Origin: Prostheceraeus crozeri
Taxonomy: Eukaryota; Platyhelminthes; Polycladida; Euryleptidae
NCBI GenBank assembly: GCA_907163375.1
Contig: CAJQUW010001141.1
Coordinates: 107,317-171,316, forward strand
Direction of reading: 5' to 3'
Length of the DNA stretch: 64,000 nt
In this document: in pieces, positions 1-10,776 of the stretch
Layout of the letters: the number at the start of each line of letters is the position of its first letter
Position numbering within the stretch: position 1 is the first letter of the stretch
Program-made: the position numbers and the translations under genes
Notes under the pieces: generated by a model
What the model saw: only the letters and a program-made list of their open reading frames with translations
The model's database searches: none
Told to the model about the DNA's origin: nothing

Positions 1-1273
1 TCAAAGACGTGTGGGTAAAGAATGAATGCATTGACAAATAGATTATGAGGGATTACAAATAGCGTTCCGGACCTGTCGTCCAGCTTCAGCGGCTCCAGCT
101 CCGATCCAAGACACAGCAGAATATAGTCGGGCCGCCGACACGAAACCGAAAATGAGACTGTCACAGAATGATGTGCCCCCACTGAATACTGTGAAACTGC
201 ACATCTGTAGAGGTCTACCCGCGTACCTCTTCCTGTCAGCTAATATCACAGAAAGTGCATGTAAATCCAATGGGAAGCGGACTGAGCTTTTTGTTGAAAT
301 GACCTGTTTTCTGTGAATAAGTAAGAAGTACTACTGCAAGTGTAAAACCATCTCTACGTCAGACAGCTCATGCGTCTTTGGTTAAGAAGCCAAACACATT
401 TATATTGATCAAACCGTTTTGGTAGCGCTTAGTTAGAGGCAAGTACAAGTATTCCATTCTTCCAGAGTGAATCATAGTCAATTAAAAAGAGGTATTTTAG
501 TCAGAAACATTAACAACAGTGAAAGGGTTTTCAAAAACTTCAATCCACATCCACTTGGATTTACATGTCTATTTTTTATCCTGTCTGATAAGAACAGGAA
601 CCGGGTAGAGCTCGGCAGACGCGCAGATTCGTAACAGCCATGAATAGGGTGCACTGTATTCTCCGAAATGCAATTTTCAGCTTCGTCCCCGGCAGAAGCT
701 CAAGCTGCCGGTCGTAAGAGATGGTCGTAACCGCCTAGTTGTCATGTCTCAAATATTCATCAACCAAGTGGAACAATAGGATGTTTTCAATTTGATCCAA
801 AATTCGTTTTATATCAAAAGTACTTCTTCATCAGCATTTTAATACTTCTTCTAACTCCTATATTGAAAAGGAGGCACTTATAAAATAGCCATGCCTTTTT
901 AGGGAAGAATTATAAAGAACCAAGACTGCTCCTGAATATAAGAACACTAAATTTGAGGCGAGAATTCATCTGTAAAGTCCGTCAGGGGCTTATCTTCTCC
1001 ACTGTTGAGTTTTCGGATGAAGCACAATCTTAAGGAAGTCTGCGATCTCCTTTTAGAATCCAGACAAACAATTCTCAGTAGGCTATGTTTTGAGAGAAGA
1101 TGAAGACCAGCAGGGTTTGGAAGGTCTACAACGAATACCTACAAAGATGATGCACATATATTCGTTTCAGCAACATGGGATTTTTTCTTCCAAAGTGACT
1201 GAATTCAAATGCATTTAAAACTTCAAGCCGCAGCTGTGCTATTTTCTGTTGACTCCGGCTCTGACCTGCTATC
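1..1273. other. Left flank, no gene recognised
   Basis: No convincing exon, transposon end or RNA gene was found here. Open frames are short and lack similarity to anything I recognise. The sequence is ordinary AT-rich intergenic or intronic DNA until a small GC-rich patch just before 1274. Confidence 0.4.
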
Positions 1274-1313
1274 ATGGCCCCGGGCGGCTCCGCTTCCAAA
1301 ACCCTGATTACAA
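1274..1313 (+). CDS. Candidate first coding exon (13 codons)
   Basis: A GC-rich patch contains ATG in a good context (ATCATGG), then an open run reading MAPGGSASKTLIT, then a strong splice donor (CAA followed by GTAAGTT). The exon would end in phase 1. The next strong exon, at 2695-2763, does not continue this frame, so it is either a different transcript or a chance match. No partner exon was identified. An isolated AATAAA lies at 1661-1666. Confidence 0.22.
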
Positions 1314-2694
1314 GTAAGTTAAAAGAAAAAGGAATAATGCAATTAGACTAAAAATGAAAAGAAAGGAAACGAACAATTACTGCTGCTGCGAGGCGGCAAT
1401 CAAACAAATTCTTTCTGTACACATTGGGCACTGGGCCTGTCAACATGATTGGAATCATTTCCGCATTTCGAACATATTATACAAGTGGTCGCACCATGTT
1501 GCATTACTTATAATGCAAGTCTACGTAGCAGTACATACATTTCAAGTGTTGAATGGTGCGAATGCATTGACCACGTATCCTTTGCGTAACCTTATGAGGA
1601 CCGGGTGATTTTTAACGTCGTAGGAAGTGCCCGCCCCCTCAAATTTTCCATGTTCCGATGAATAAAACTGTTTGAAGAGGTGCTGCTTATATTTTGAGTC
1701 TCATTTTCCTTCTTCTCCTTTTTGCCCATTTTGCATGATTCGAAGGCCTTCATATTAAAAATTAGAATTCAAAATTTGTATTTTCAATTTTTTTCATTTT
1801 TTATGAATCTACGTATTTTTTTGATTTGACTCTTCAAAAATTGTTCATTACAGCTAAAGTATTTCTGCAAACTTTTATTGAAGCATATCCATATGGTGTC
1901 ATAAATATAATATTCTACGTTAATTTTGTGCTATAAATAACAATTTGAAATTGGAACGTAAATAATGTATTTTCATGTATTATCGCATTTTTCTATCTTT
2001 AGAAATATCTCTTTCTGATGACTTATTCACTGTAAAAACAACTTTATGATCCATTCCAAATGCAATCTTTCGAATGGGGATATGTATTTTGCATCTTTGT
2101 GTGGGTTTCATATCTAAAAATTCACATGAAAACTTCATATTTTCACATTTTACATCTACATGTACATGGATACATTACATGTACAATTATACATGAACAA
2201 GGTACATGTACTCGTTTTGGGAGACAAGAGAAATTTCTATGTTAACTATCTTGAATAACACATGCATAAATGTTATGTAAATATGATAGAGAAACATTAT
2301 ATCAATAAGCAATGCTACTCTAAATGAAAGCCATAAATTTTCTAAAAAGTGCTTTTAAAAATGACCTTTTAACCTGACCTTGCAATTTTGCCCAAATTTT
2401 TGCTGCAAGTTCAACATACATACAAACTAAAAGTCACAAAACAATGACTTCAATCTGACTTATTTTAGGAGCTATCAAAAGTTGATAAGGGAGGGTTCTA
2501 GTTCAATGATAATTAACAGCATTAGTTTGCTACAGAGACACGTCCTTATAAGAAGTTTTTGATGAAATATCTTTGACATCTTAGATCAGCATTCTAAGAA
2601 CTCCAGCTGACCCAAGGTTGACTCTGGATCCAAGACCCTGCCCTGTTCCCACCTGTGAGGAAAATTATTTACATTGATATTCTCTTACTTTCAG
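1314..2694. other. Non-coding stretch
   Basis: AT-rich sequence with an isolated AATAAA at 1661 and an ACATGTACATG-rich patch at about 2155-2215. No gene or transposon end was recognised. If the exon at 1274 is real, this is its intron. Confidence 0.35.
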
Positions 2695-2763
2695 AGGGAC
2701 TCCACCAGTCAAGAAGATAACTGTCTTACCTCACTGCATTTCCATCATGAAAGAATATAGATC
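2695..2763 (+). CDS. Candidate first coding exon of a secreted cysteine-rich protein gene
   Basis: A 69-base exon is flanked by a strong acceptor (TTCTCTTACTTTCAG) and a near-perfect donor (GTAAGTT). In the frame that matches downstream exons the first ATG is at 2747 and gives MKEYRS before the donor, ending with two bases of a codon (phase 2). This joins in frame to the exon at 4462, which supplies a leucine-rich hydrophobic run, and then to the exon at 20367. The three coding pieces add to 813 bases, exactly 271 codons. The frame stays open upstream of the ATG to the acceptor, so the protein could start earlier. The product is not recognised. The model rests on splice-site quality and phase agreement only. 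Confidence 0.42.
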
Positions 2764-3109
2764 GTAAGTTGTTCATCATCACTTTCAAAGAGTTATCTTA
2801 ATCGCCATTTGGTGAACTGACTTCTTTAAACTAGCGATTTCATATTTTGAATTGCCATTTATCGCAAGTTTTCAAGTTTCATCGAAATTGGTAGACCTAT
2901 TTTGAATAATCAATATAGCAACATCTTGATTATGACATAATGTGTCCAGTTTTGGTAGTAAAGATGGAAAAATTCTTTCATTACGACTCATCTAATTCAA
3001 ACAAATTGAATAATTTTAAATACTTCCGTCTTCATTTTCAGTGGCTTATGTAGTCAAACAAAACCAGTCAAAATAATGAAACAGTTTAGGTCTATAATTA
3101 AAACTGACA

Positions 3110-3345
3110 GCTTTAAAAGCAATGGGAATGAGCAGGTGTTATCGTTTAATAAAATATCTGTGGCATACACAGCTATGAAGACTGATTCTGCAATGTGAGT
3201 CTTGTTCGCACGGGCGATGACGGAGAATGATTGTTCAAAGTTGTCATGACTGTGTATTACTTCAGATGGTAAAGGGCGACCTGACAAATGCTCTCGAATA
3301 CGCGTTTGTAGATATCTAGTTGTCTCGTCGATGTAACACTTGTCA
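3110..3345 (-). mobile_element. Penelope-like element fragment (GIY-YIG region)
   Basis: The minus strand encodes a stretch resembling the end of a Penelope-like element protein: a CYIDETTR run, a TRIREHL run and a C-terminal segment ending near SFPLLL. In intact members this is the GIY-YIG nuclease domain and tail that follow the reverse transcriptase. No reverse transcriptase is present beside it, so this is a short 5'-truncated relic. It lies in the first intron of the proposed host gene that starts at 2695. Confidence 0.6.
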
Positions 3346-4461
3346 AGACAGAAGAAAACCAGTGCCAATGCAGGAAACCAGTGCGCAATAACGGAAACCA
3401 TTACGTAATTATAGACCTAATCTGCTTTTATTGTCTTGCTTTGTTTCTCTTTAAGCCAGTGAAGATGAAGACAGAAGGAACACAGTGCGCGGTTTCGGGC
3501 ACGCGACATTTTTCTAAGTTTTTTCTCCCATACGAAGATGAAAATTGAACGCATACAGGACAACAACCGAAATCACTGTGCATTCTCATCAACAGGACCG
3601 AGTCTTGAACCAATGTGACAACCCCTGCATGCCACTGTCTAAAGGAATTAGTCATTTTTAATTAGTTCTGAAAAGTGGAAGGACCCAGGAGAATGTGATC
3701 TCTTTCATTGCACAATAATCAGGAAGTCAAACGCTTTCGGCTGACGTCCACCAGCCTTACGATCAGTTGACAGAGGCTCGAAGAAGACAGCTCTACGAGG
3801 GTCAATAAAAGAGATCAATCAACTGCACTGAGGTCTCGCTGCTTTTAAAAAAAGCATAATGGAATTCCGTGTGTTGAATGAATGGTTGAACATCAAGGTT
3901 ACTCATAGGTTACTCTAAATAAGAGACATAGATTTGCAATACATCAGTGGAAAAGGCTGCGAGTTATCCGTTGTGACAATTGCCAGTTTTGTTTCAAAAG
4001 AGAGGATTAATTGCTTTATTGTTCCTAATGGAATATACCTCTTGTTTCCTCATCATGTACATTTAAACATCAAAGCAACAGCCGAAGAAGTTTTTGATTT
4101 ACATGTTCATTCTCATTTTCTAGAATTTTGCGTGCCCATGGGACAGTCCTTCTCTTTTTCATTTATAATACTTGCTAACTTTCTTGATTTCTTGCTTCGC
4201 CAACACTTCGGTTATTGGGCATTTTGTGATGATCAGTAAGTGGCATATAATCAGTTTTATGTTCAGCTATATAGTATGCATCGAAATCGGTAAAGCTTTA
4301 CCGATGGGTATTTTCTTGGGTGCTTGCTTCACGTCAGATCCATGAACTCAGGATATGCAATGAAATCCAAGCATCTGTTTCACCATTACTTAAATAAATG
4401 CAATACAAATAATTAAAAATTTGCAGATTATAAAACTTATCACTTCTTATTTGATTTACAG

Positions 4462-4529
4462 AATCTCAATCCAGATGTTACTGCTACTACTCTCGTGTAT
4501 GTCAATCATGTCAAGCCGACCTGCTACAG
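4462..4529 (+). CDS. Candidate second coding exon, signal-peptide core
   Basis: A 68-base exon has a strong acceptor (TTATTTGATTTACAG) and donor (ACAG followed by GTAATC). Read in the phase set by the exon ending at 2763 it encodes ISIQMLLLLLSCMSIMSSRP and then ATG(G). This is a hydrophobic core followed by small polar residues, as expected of a secretory signal peptide. It ends in phase 1, which matches the exon starting at 20367. The other two frames are also open across this short exon, so frame choice depends on phase agreement with the neighbours. The following intron would be about 15.8 kb. Confidence 0.42.
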
Positions 4530-5019
4530 GTAATCAAACAAATTTCATTCTTTTGCGTAAATTAATAGGTTCGCAATGCTTCCTCTTTGCGAAGATATGC
4601 AGTGCCAAGATTCCCTACTTTCAATCAAAAAGAAATCATCTCAGAATCTATCCAATTTGGGTGGTCCGTTTTTCACGAACAGTTCTGCAGATTTACACTG
4701 CACTTTGGTAGGATCTAGAAGAAAAACTTAAGGTTCTATAATATAACAGCGTACGCTTGTGTATGGTACATAATAATCAAGTGTGCACATGACAAGATAA
4801 ACACATAAAACAAAGAAAGTAGTAGGCCCAATCAAACTTTGATGCGACTAATATAAAGCCACTACTTATTCAAGAAAAGTCAAGACATCGAAAGTCGGAA
4901 CATCGAATTTCATAGAAGCTATAACACTTCGTAGTTTAGCAACGGTCAAAAATGACCGGTCGGACCTGTCCTCTTATCATCTGAATGGATGGGCAGACTG
5001 TTAAATAGGATCTTTTCAA

Positions 5020-5027
5020 TATATAAG
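5020..5027 (+). promoter_or_regulatory. Possible TATA box
   Basis: TATATAAG sits about 57 bases before an ATG that opens a short donor-terminated exon (5077-5109). A TATA box normally lies about 30 bases before the transcription start, which would put the start near 5050. This is a motif match only. Confidence 0.22.
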
Positions 5028-5076
5028 TGATAAACACAATTTTGAACAGAACGACTTACTCGCCAATTCATTACAC

Positions 5077-5109
5077 ATGAGGAGAGGAGAAGCGTTGTTT
5101 GTCCTTCTA
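5077..5109 (+). CDS. Candidate first coding exon, start of a signal peptide
   Basis: ATG at 5077 opens MRRGEALFVLL and runs directly into a GTAAGTA donor at 5110, ending in phase 0. A basic start followed by hydrophobic residues fits the beginning of a signal peptide, and a TATA-like motif lies upstream. It does not match the phase of the exon at 20367. No continuation was found, so it could be an alternative first exon or chance. Confidence 0.22.
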
Positions 5110-7035
5110 GTAAGTATTTTTAAAATTTTTAGACATTTTAGGATATAAAACTTTTCTTTTAAATCATACTTTGCACCTATTGAAAATTAACTAGTCATTA
5201 GCTTGTTTTTTTTAACTTTGTTACCTTGACGCACTTTGCTACGTTGAGTTGTTTTTGCAGCACGTCTTGAGTTGAAGGTGGATTATGTCCCCGCCTCTTG
5301 ACCTCTACTGGCTGGACTCTGTCCTTCTTTCAAATGCCTGAGGTACATTTCAGTCAATAGTGACTCTATTTCTTTGATAGATGCTAATCTTTCTCTATTA
5401 TAAATTTAACTTTTGAGGCTGTGCATCTTAAATGTACAGGACCGCGCTTGGTCTGGTTTGAGCGTCCAGGATTAAGCGGTCGAAACGCGATCGTCTTGAC
5501 CAAGTTCCTGTTGATGACCTCATTAAAAATAGTCAAATAATTTGTATGCATACTTTGTACAATTCTATTTCACGTTTTAGCTTAAGGAACTAATATTAAT
5601 TCTCTTACACACTTGGTAGATTTTAGATAGCGTAATCCCGCTGCCTGATAGTGTGGCCTTATAGTGTCCTGTTGATCTGTTACATTTACCATGCAATCAT
5701 GTGTATGTCACATGATGCCACAATTGTAGTTTGTTCATCATGCACTAACATGCCATACTGGCAACTATTACAGTAAGTTTACATGATATTGAATTTATGT
5801 TGTCCATGTGAAAAGCTTTTCAGATATACTATATATCAATATCTGTTGTCTGCATAAAAGATGACAATTTTATTGCCATGATTTAATCATGGCTAAATGA
5901 AGTCAGTAATACAGAGATCCTTTAACACTCTGTCAGTATATATAAATAATTAACAGGCTCAAAATTACTGTTCGAATTTGGACGACGTGATGAGCATGAA
6001 AGATTGAGATCAGATGAATTTTATCATACAAAGAGTCGATGATATATAACATCCACATAGTGATAGTGAGGCCAGGCCGGATGAAAGTCTGAATCTTGCA
6101 TAGCAAAAGATAAGTGAATTTTTAGATTGTTGTCGTGCAGTCTCTAAATACTCGGCGAAACCAAAAGTCTGTACGTCTCAGACTTTTCGATGCTCTTCAA
6201 TTCTTAGTACATTTTAAGTTTTGTTTGTTTGTTGAACTCTTTTTTAATTGTTCTCGCCATGGAGATGGCGATAAACAAATTTTAATACTTCGTCAAGTGA
6301 TAATGCCAAATATTGTAATTAATCGATTTCTTGATATTTTTCCAGAAGTGCTTGCATTCTCACAGCGAAAACTTTACTAAAATATTTTCTAACAGGTTCT
6401 TCCCAAAATATATCAGAAGAAGTCACCAAAGATATTTGATATATATCTTTGGAAGTCACTTTAACACACGCTTAATTTTTCAACGATGTTGCAGATAACG
6501 ACCTCTGTTGTCTCCAAAATAACAAATGCAATATTGTAGATAGGCAAATGTATCAAGCGAAAACACACAGTCCCATTAATTTATGTGTGACGTGGATGGT
6601 CATTAAGAAATACCAAATTTATAAGTTGCAATTTTCTTTTATTTGGATATTTGATTTGTCCTCTGTCTTTCATGATTGACAAAATCAAGTAGTTTGTATA
6701 AAAATAAAAATTTTTGTTCCATAACGCATAGCTTTCTCAAAAAGAATTTTTAAAAAATGAGATAGTACCAACCTGGATAATTGTCGTCGTGAAACTTGCT
6801 CAGGAGAAGTTTACATCTCAAATGTCGGTGAATTTTATAATTCCCACAGCTATTTGGATTCATTGATTGATGCATTAACCTGCCTGATATCGTACACAAA
6901 ATTATAACGAAACACTTTTCAATCAAATAAATTGGCCAGTGATCATCGGTGAGGGATTGGCTATTCGATTGGCAAAGGGATTTGATTATGCTGATTGTCA
7001 TTTCGATGACATTTTGATTATACTGGATATAAACG
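5110..7035. other. Non-coding stretch before PB1
   Basis: No gene recognised. A small hairpin is visible at 6426-6452 with 10-bp arms (CCAAAGATAT and its complement). Otherwise this is AT-rich sequence that would lie inside the long second intron of the proposed host gene. Confidence 0.35.
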
Positions 7036-7039
7036 TTAA

Positions 7040-7052
7040 CCCTCTGATGATT
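7040..7052 (+). repeat. PB1 left terminal inverted repeat
   Basis: CCCTCTGATGATT directly follows TTAA and pairs with the right end at 9427-9439 with one mismatch. It is downstream of the transposase gene, which reads right to left. Confidence 0.88.
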
Positions 7053-7215
7053 GTAAAAATACTACCCTGTTTATGTTTTTATGGGGTCTGTGTTTGCACA
7101 AAAGTTTTCGGAAAGTTCAATAATATTAGTAAATTTTCTCAAATTCAACCTTTGATTACTCTAATATACAGTTTCTACTGGCAATACAAAAAAATAGGGT
7201 CATCGATCAACTGTT

Positions 7216-8943
7216 TTATTGTCCGGATAAACAAGACAAACACACCAAATTTGAATGCAATGAACAAATGAATCGTCCGCGAGAAGTACATGTGGAGCGC
7301 GTCTTCTTATCTGCAGATCTTGGGCAGGAAAAGCATCTTCCTTTCACTGAAGTTTGTACTCGAGGAACTTGCGATGCTTGTAATTCCTGAGCACGTGTTC
7401 TCGATTCCTGTTGATACCGTACGAGGGCGAATCCCAAACTCAGCAAGAACAGTCTGCGCCGGTTTGATTTATGCTGATTCACTTGTGGAAAGAGCTCTTT
7501 GTGAAGAACAAAGGCATTCAGACAAGCAATATCTAGGATGTTGCAAAACACTGGCACGTGCCATCTCCGGGACTTGTACTTTGTTGTATACGAGGCAATC
7601 ATTTGATCTATCCTGTCGGTGCCACCTTTACGATGATTGTAATCGATAATCACTGATGGCTTTCGGTTTTCAGCATTACTTAAGGTCGGCGAGGAATGCT
7701 CGCTGCTGAGAACGATGACCATCTTTGTCTTCTTTGCTTTGTACGCCACGATTTGAATATTATCTCTCGTGTATAGGAATTGAGAAGTATGCAATCGTGT
7801 ACCTCTATGACTTCTGATTTCCAGGGGGACTTCCCTTCGATTTGCCCTCATTGTTCCCAGGAGTATCATGTTTCTCTCCAAGAGTTTTCGAGAAAGTGAG
7901 AGAGAACAAAAGAAGTTGTCCGTTGTTATACCAATTCCTGGTGCACGAAGAGGCTCTGTTAGCTTCAGCACGACATGCTCTCCTAGTGGACAGTCCTCTC
8001 TGGTTTCATCCTTTCCAGTATACATCACAATGTTCCAGCAGTATGCAGAGGTCGAATCGTTGAGACACCAAAATTTCAATCCATATTTCGCAGGTTTCGA
8101 CGGAATATATTGTATGAATCGACACCTGCCTCTAAACGGGTACAGTTGCTCATCGATAGTCATTGTTTCTCCGGAAAGGTAGCATTGCTGAGAATTATGT
8201 GTTAGTCCGTCAAGAAGTAATCGCACAGCAGCCAACTTGTCTCGTTGCAATCGCGAAGTGCGTGTCGCTCGATTATCGAATCGCAGAAATCTTCGTAATT
8301 CTTTGAATCGTGTCAATGTCATGGTTTTTCGAAAAATACTACGACCGTGCTCTTCATTGAATAGTTCGTCAATACTTTCAAGGTGACCTTTGTAAACGCC
8401 TCTCAATATGCACAAGCCGATGTATGCCTTCATCTCCTCGTAATTCGTTGTTAGGAAATCTTCACCACGCACTGCGAGGCCTTCGCGATTTGTTTCGAAC
8501 ACCAAAGTGTCAATCATTTTTTTGTCAAAAATTTGAAGAAAAGAAGATTCTTCATCATGAACTCGGGCAGAGGCATAGGGTGTTGGTCCTGGACGGTGGC
8601 GAATGAGATTTCGAGCTGGTGTCTGACCTCTTCGAGGAGCCTTTGTTGTCCACAATTCTCCGTCTGGACTTCTGTACTCGTGAGTTCGGTCCTCGATTCG
8701 CGGCAGTGTCGCTTCCTCCTCGGATTCATCCGATTCCTCAGATTCTCCCACTAAATTCGGTTGTAGCTCCTCTTCTTCCATATCAGAAAGACGTTCTTCT
8801 TCATCTGATATCTGCGAGTCAATATCTACAGTGTCATTTTCCATTGCTTCTTCGATTCGTTGAAAGGCAACAAGTGCACTGAAGCGTCTCTCTCGACGGG
8901 CAGCCATGACAAAGAGTGCAGTAATACGGGCCAAGTATTTCAT
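7216..8943 (-). CDS. piggyBac transposase, intact (PB1)
   Basis: A 575-residue DDE-type transposase of the piggyBac (DDE_Tnp_1_7) family, which excises and inserts the element at TTAA. It has an acidic N-terminus (about residues 35-80), then the catalytic core. The expected aspartates are visible: D264 in TIDEQ, D342 in TTDNFF, and D443 and D446 in GGTDRIDQ. The C-terminus carries a cysteine-rich zinc-binding domain with C537, C540, C552, C560, H563, C568 and C571. Length and spacing closely match the moth piggyBac enzyme (594 residues, D268/D346/D447/D450). The start may be M1, M13 or M34; all lie before the core. An AATAAA overlaps the TAA stop (7220-7215), so the 3' untranslated region is very short. 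No frameshift or stop is present. Confidence 0.95.
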   Translation of the reverse strand: MKYLARITALFVMAARRERRFSALVAFQRIEEAMENDTVDIDSQISDEEERLSDMEEEELQPNLVGESEESDESEEEATLPRIEDRTHEYRSPDGELWTTKAPRRGQTPARNLIRHRPGPTPYASARVHDEESSFLQIFDKKMIDTLVFETNREGLAVRGEDFLTTNYEEMKAYIGLCILRGVYKGHLESIDELFNEEHGRSIFRKTMTLTRFKELRRFLRFDNRATRTSRLQRDKLAAVRLLLDGLTHNSQQCYLSGETMTIDEQLYPFRGRCRFIQYIPSKPAKYGLKFWCLNDSTSAYCWNIVMYTGKDETREDCPLGEHVVLKLTEPLRAPGIGITTDNFFCSLSLSRKLLERNMILLGTMRANRREVPLEIRSHRGTRLHTSQFLYTRDNIQIVAYKAKKTKMVIVLSSEHSSPTLSNAENRKPSVIIDYNHRKGGTDRIDQMIASYTTKYKSRRWHVPVFCNILDIACLNAFVLHKELFPQVNQHKSNRRRLFLLSLGFALVRYQQESRTRAQELQASQVPRVQTSVKGRCFSCPRSADKKTRSTCTSRGRFICSLHSNLVCLSCLSGQ

Positions 8944-9225
8944 CGGTCACTTCTAAATAGATGTCATCTGAGTTCAGCTCAAGCCAATCCGATTGCGTGA
9001 CTTTTCAGGGAGAGTAGCTGTGGTGTCGGCTTGCTATGGTCTTGACCTCTTATTGATCTTGCGTTGAATGTTGGAATGCGTCGGCAGCGCTAGCCGTGCG
9101 CATCGCTCATGGTGTAATTGTCCCTCCATCTGGCTCGCGCGCGCGCACTCTATCTTTTTTTTCACTCACATGTATTGCCTGGATCAGCGCATGTACGCTC
9201 GCACTTCATCTGTGGAATCTTGACC

Positions 9226-9428
9226 TTGGGGTCCATTGGACCCCAACAATCACAAACGTAATAACCCACATTTTTATTCAAATCCACTAACCCTAACCTT
9301 GTCAAACATTAAGGGATATAAGCGCTTGGAAACATAGTAATTCTCAGGTAATTAGAAAAACATTGCATACAAATAAGTGGAAAAATCTGACTAGCAAAAC
9401 ATTTTTTGGGGTCCAATGGACCCCAAAA
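9226..9428 (+). repeat. PB1 subterminal palindromes
   Basis: Two copies of a near-identical palindrome lie inside the element end upstream of the transposase start. At 9226-9246 there are 10-bp arms around one base, with core GGGGTCCATTGGACCCC. At 9404-9428 there are 12-bp arms around one base, with core GGGGTCCAATGGACCCC, placed just inside the terminal repeat. No copy was found at the other end. Their position suggests binding sites for the transposase or for regulation of its promoter; this is inferred. Confidence 0.85.
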
Positions 9429-9439
9429 TCATCAAAGGG
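9427..9439 (-). repeat. PB1 right terminal inverted repeat
   Basis: Reverse-complemented this reads CCCTTTGATGATT and is followed by TTAA at 9440-9443. It merges inward with the second palindrome. Confidence 0.88.
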
Positions 9440-9443
9440 TTAA

Positions 9444-10776
9444 ATGCGCCTTAGCGATATAATGAATGTAGAGCATATTCAGTGATTGTAAAACTAAAAG
9501 ACAATATATTGTAATATTCATAATCAAGATTATTTTCAACATAATCAACATTTTCAAAATAAAATTTCTTGGCCATGAATAATTGCGCCATTATATTCAA
9601 GCTGGCTACATTCCACTTTCTTCAATTTTGAGCGTAAAAAGTGCACTTCTTCCAATTTTTCCAGTGAAAATTGCAATTTTTTCGTAATTTGGTCAACTAG
9701 TGTCTCTACTTCTAACCTCTCCGAATATATTCGACTTTAGCCTTGGGGACCAGAAATGTCTTCAACCAGTAGACATTGAGATGCAACAGAGAGACCTGAT
9801 GAGGACTCTTGTAGACCCCGGAGACATATTTTTCTATATTACTTTTTGTGATGAGGATATGTCAACCGCTCATGCCGATGTGAATTCATCATTTTTGACA
9901 TGATTTCTAGATGTGACAGTTCATCTCAATTGAATCAGTAGAGGTATGATAGATAGGCCAAGGGGTCCACTGATCTAGTGGACCTCTCAGGTCTCAGAGG
10001 TTGTAGAAATTCCCATCACAAATGTTTTGTAATTAGATGAAAACTGGTTTCAGATATGTCCACGATGGTGCATAAATACTGAAATTCATTTATTGAATGT
10101 TTTTATCAAGCTCGTGCATGTGCGTTATGTTACAAGATCGCAAAATGTGGCCTGGTAGGCCTACAAGAACAAATCAGCATAAATAAATATTCAAAATGGA
10201 AGCTATCATTATATTCATAGTTCAACACTAAAAACAGACTGTTGGTAAAGTTTTCACAGCAGTAATTAATGAGTTTGAGATCTCCACAGCTGTTTTGAGG
10301 GTTAAAATGCAGCAATAATGGCCTGTTAGGGCCTGTGGTCTAAAAAAATTTTATCAATCAGCGTTGTTAAACTGACATTCTGCGTAAGAGATATTCAATG
10401 GTTTGGGTAGGCCGCAATTCTACGTGAATTACATAACAAAGAATTAAATCAAGTGTTAGTGAAGTATTGAACAGTAGTCGTGTTTATTTAACAAGAAAAT
10501 ATCTGTTTATTTTAAGTGCACGGTGCAAAAAAGTCATTGCCAAAAGAATTAGCATTGAAGAATGCGGATCACTTTTGCCGACCCTGTAGTGCTGTAGTAC
10601 TTGTAATATAATAAGTAGTGTGCATCAGTGGTACATACATGATAATCAGTAGTCGGCATATGCATCGTAGGCTTTTTTGTATGCACTTGCATGCTTTCCT
10701 TTACAAATAATATAAATGAAAGGAATGGCCACATTTGATGTTTGAATTGGCACAAGATGTTCCGACAGCTCTCATT
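9444..10776. other. Non-coding stretch with repeat fragments
   Basis: No gene recognised. A palindrome with 8-bp arms (GGTCCACT / AGTGGACC, 9964-9984) resembles the PB1 subterminal palindrome and may be the end of another decayed piggyBac element. The repeat R1 occupies about 10080-10335. Confidence 0.35.
10080..10335 (-). repeat. Interspersed repeat R1, copy 1
   Basis: The reverse complement matches 63640-63900 over roughly 250 bases at about 80% by eye, including a run reading AAAACAGCTGTGGAGATCTC and stretches around CAGTCTGTTTTTA and TGCACGAGC. It is not recognised as a known family, and no terminal repeats or target duplication were found. Confidence 0.55.

Larger units (their letters stand above)
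7036..9443 (-). mobile_element. PB1, complete piggyBac transposon with TTAA duplication
   Basis: A piggyBac-superfamily cut-and-paste DNA transposon of about 2.4 kb. It is bounded by TTAA at 7036-7039 and 9440-9443, the standard piggyBac target duplication. The left end reads CCCTCTGATGATT and the right end, reverse-complemented, CCCTTTGATGATT, so 12 of 13 bases match. It encodes one uninterrupted transposase on the minus strand with all catalytic residues. Two perfect subterminal palindromes lie near the end upstream of the transposase start. Intact ends, intact duplication and an open frame indicate a recent insertion that may still encode active enzyme; activity is inferred. It lies in the proposed 15.8-kb intron of the cysteine-rich protein gene. 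Confidence 0.93.

Noticed and set aside
3934-4239. 101-codon open frame between candidate exons
   Set aside because: It starts at TTG, shows no similarity, and its composition fits random AT-rich DNA.
9700-9903. Possible terminal exon after a pyrimidine-rich tract
   Set aside because: The acceptor is plausible, but there is no AATAAA, no partner exon and no similarity to a known protein.
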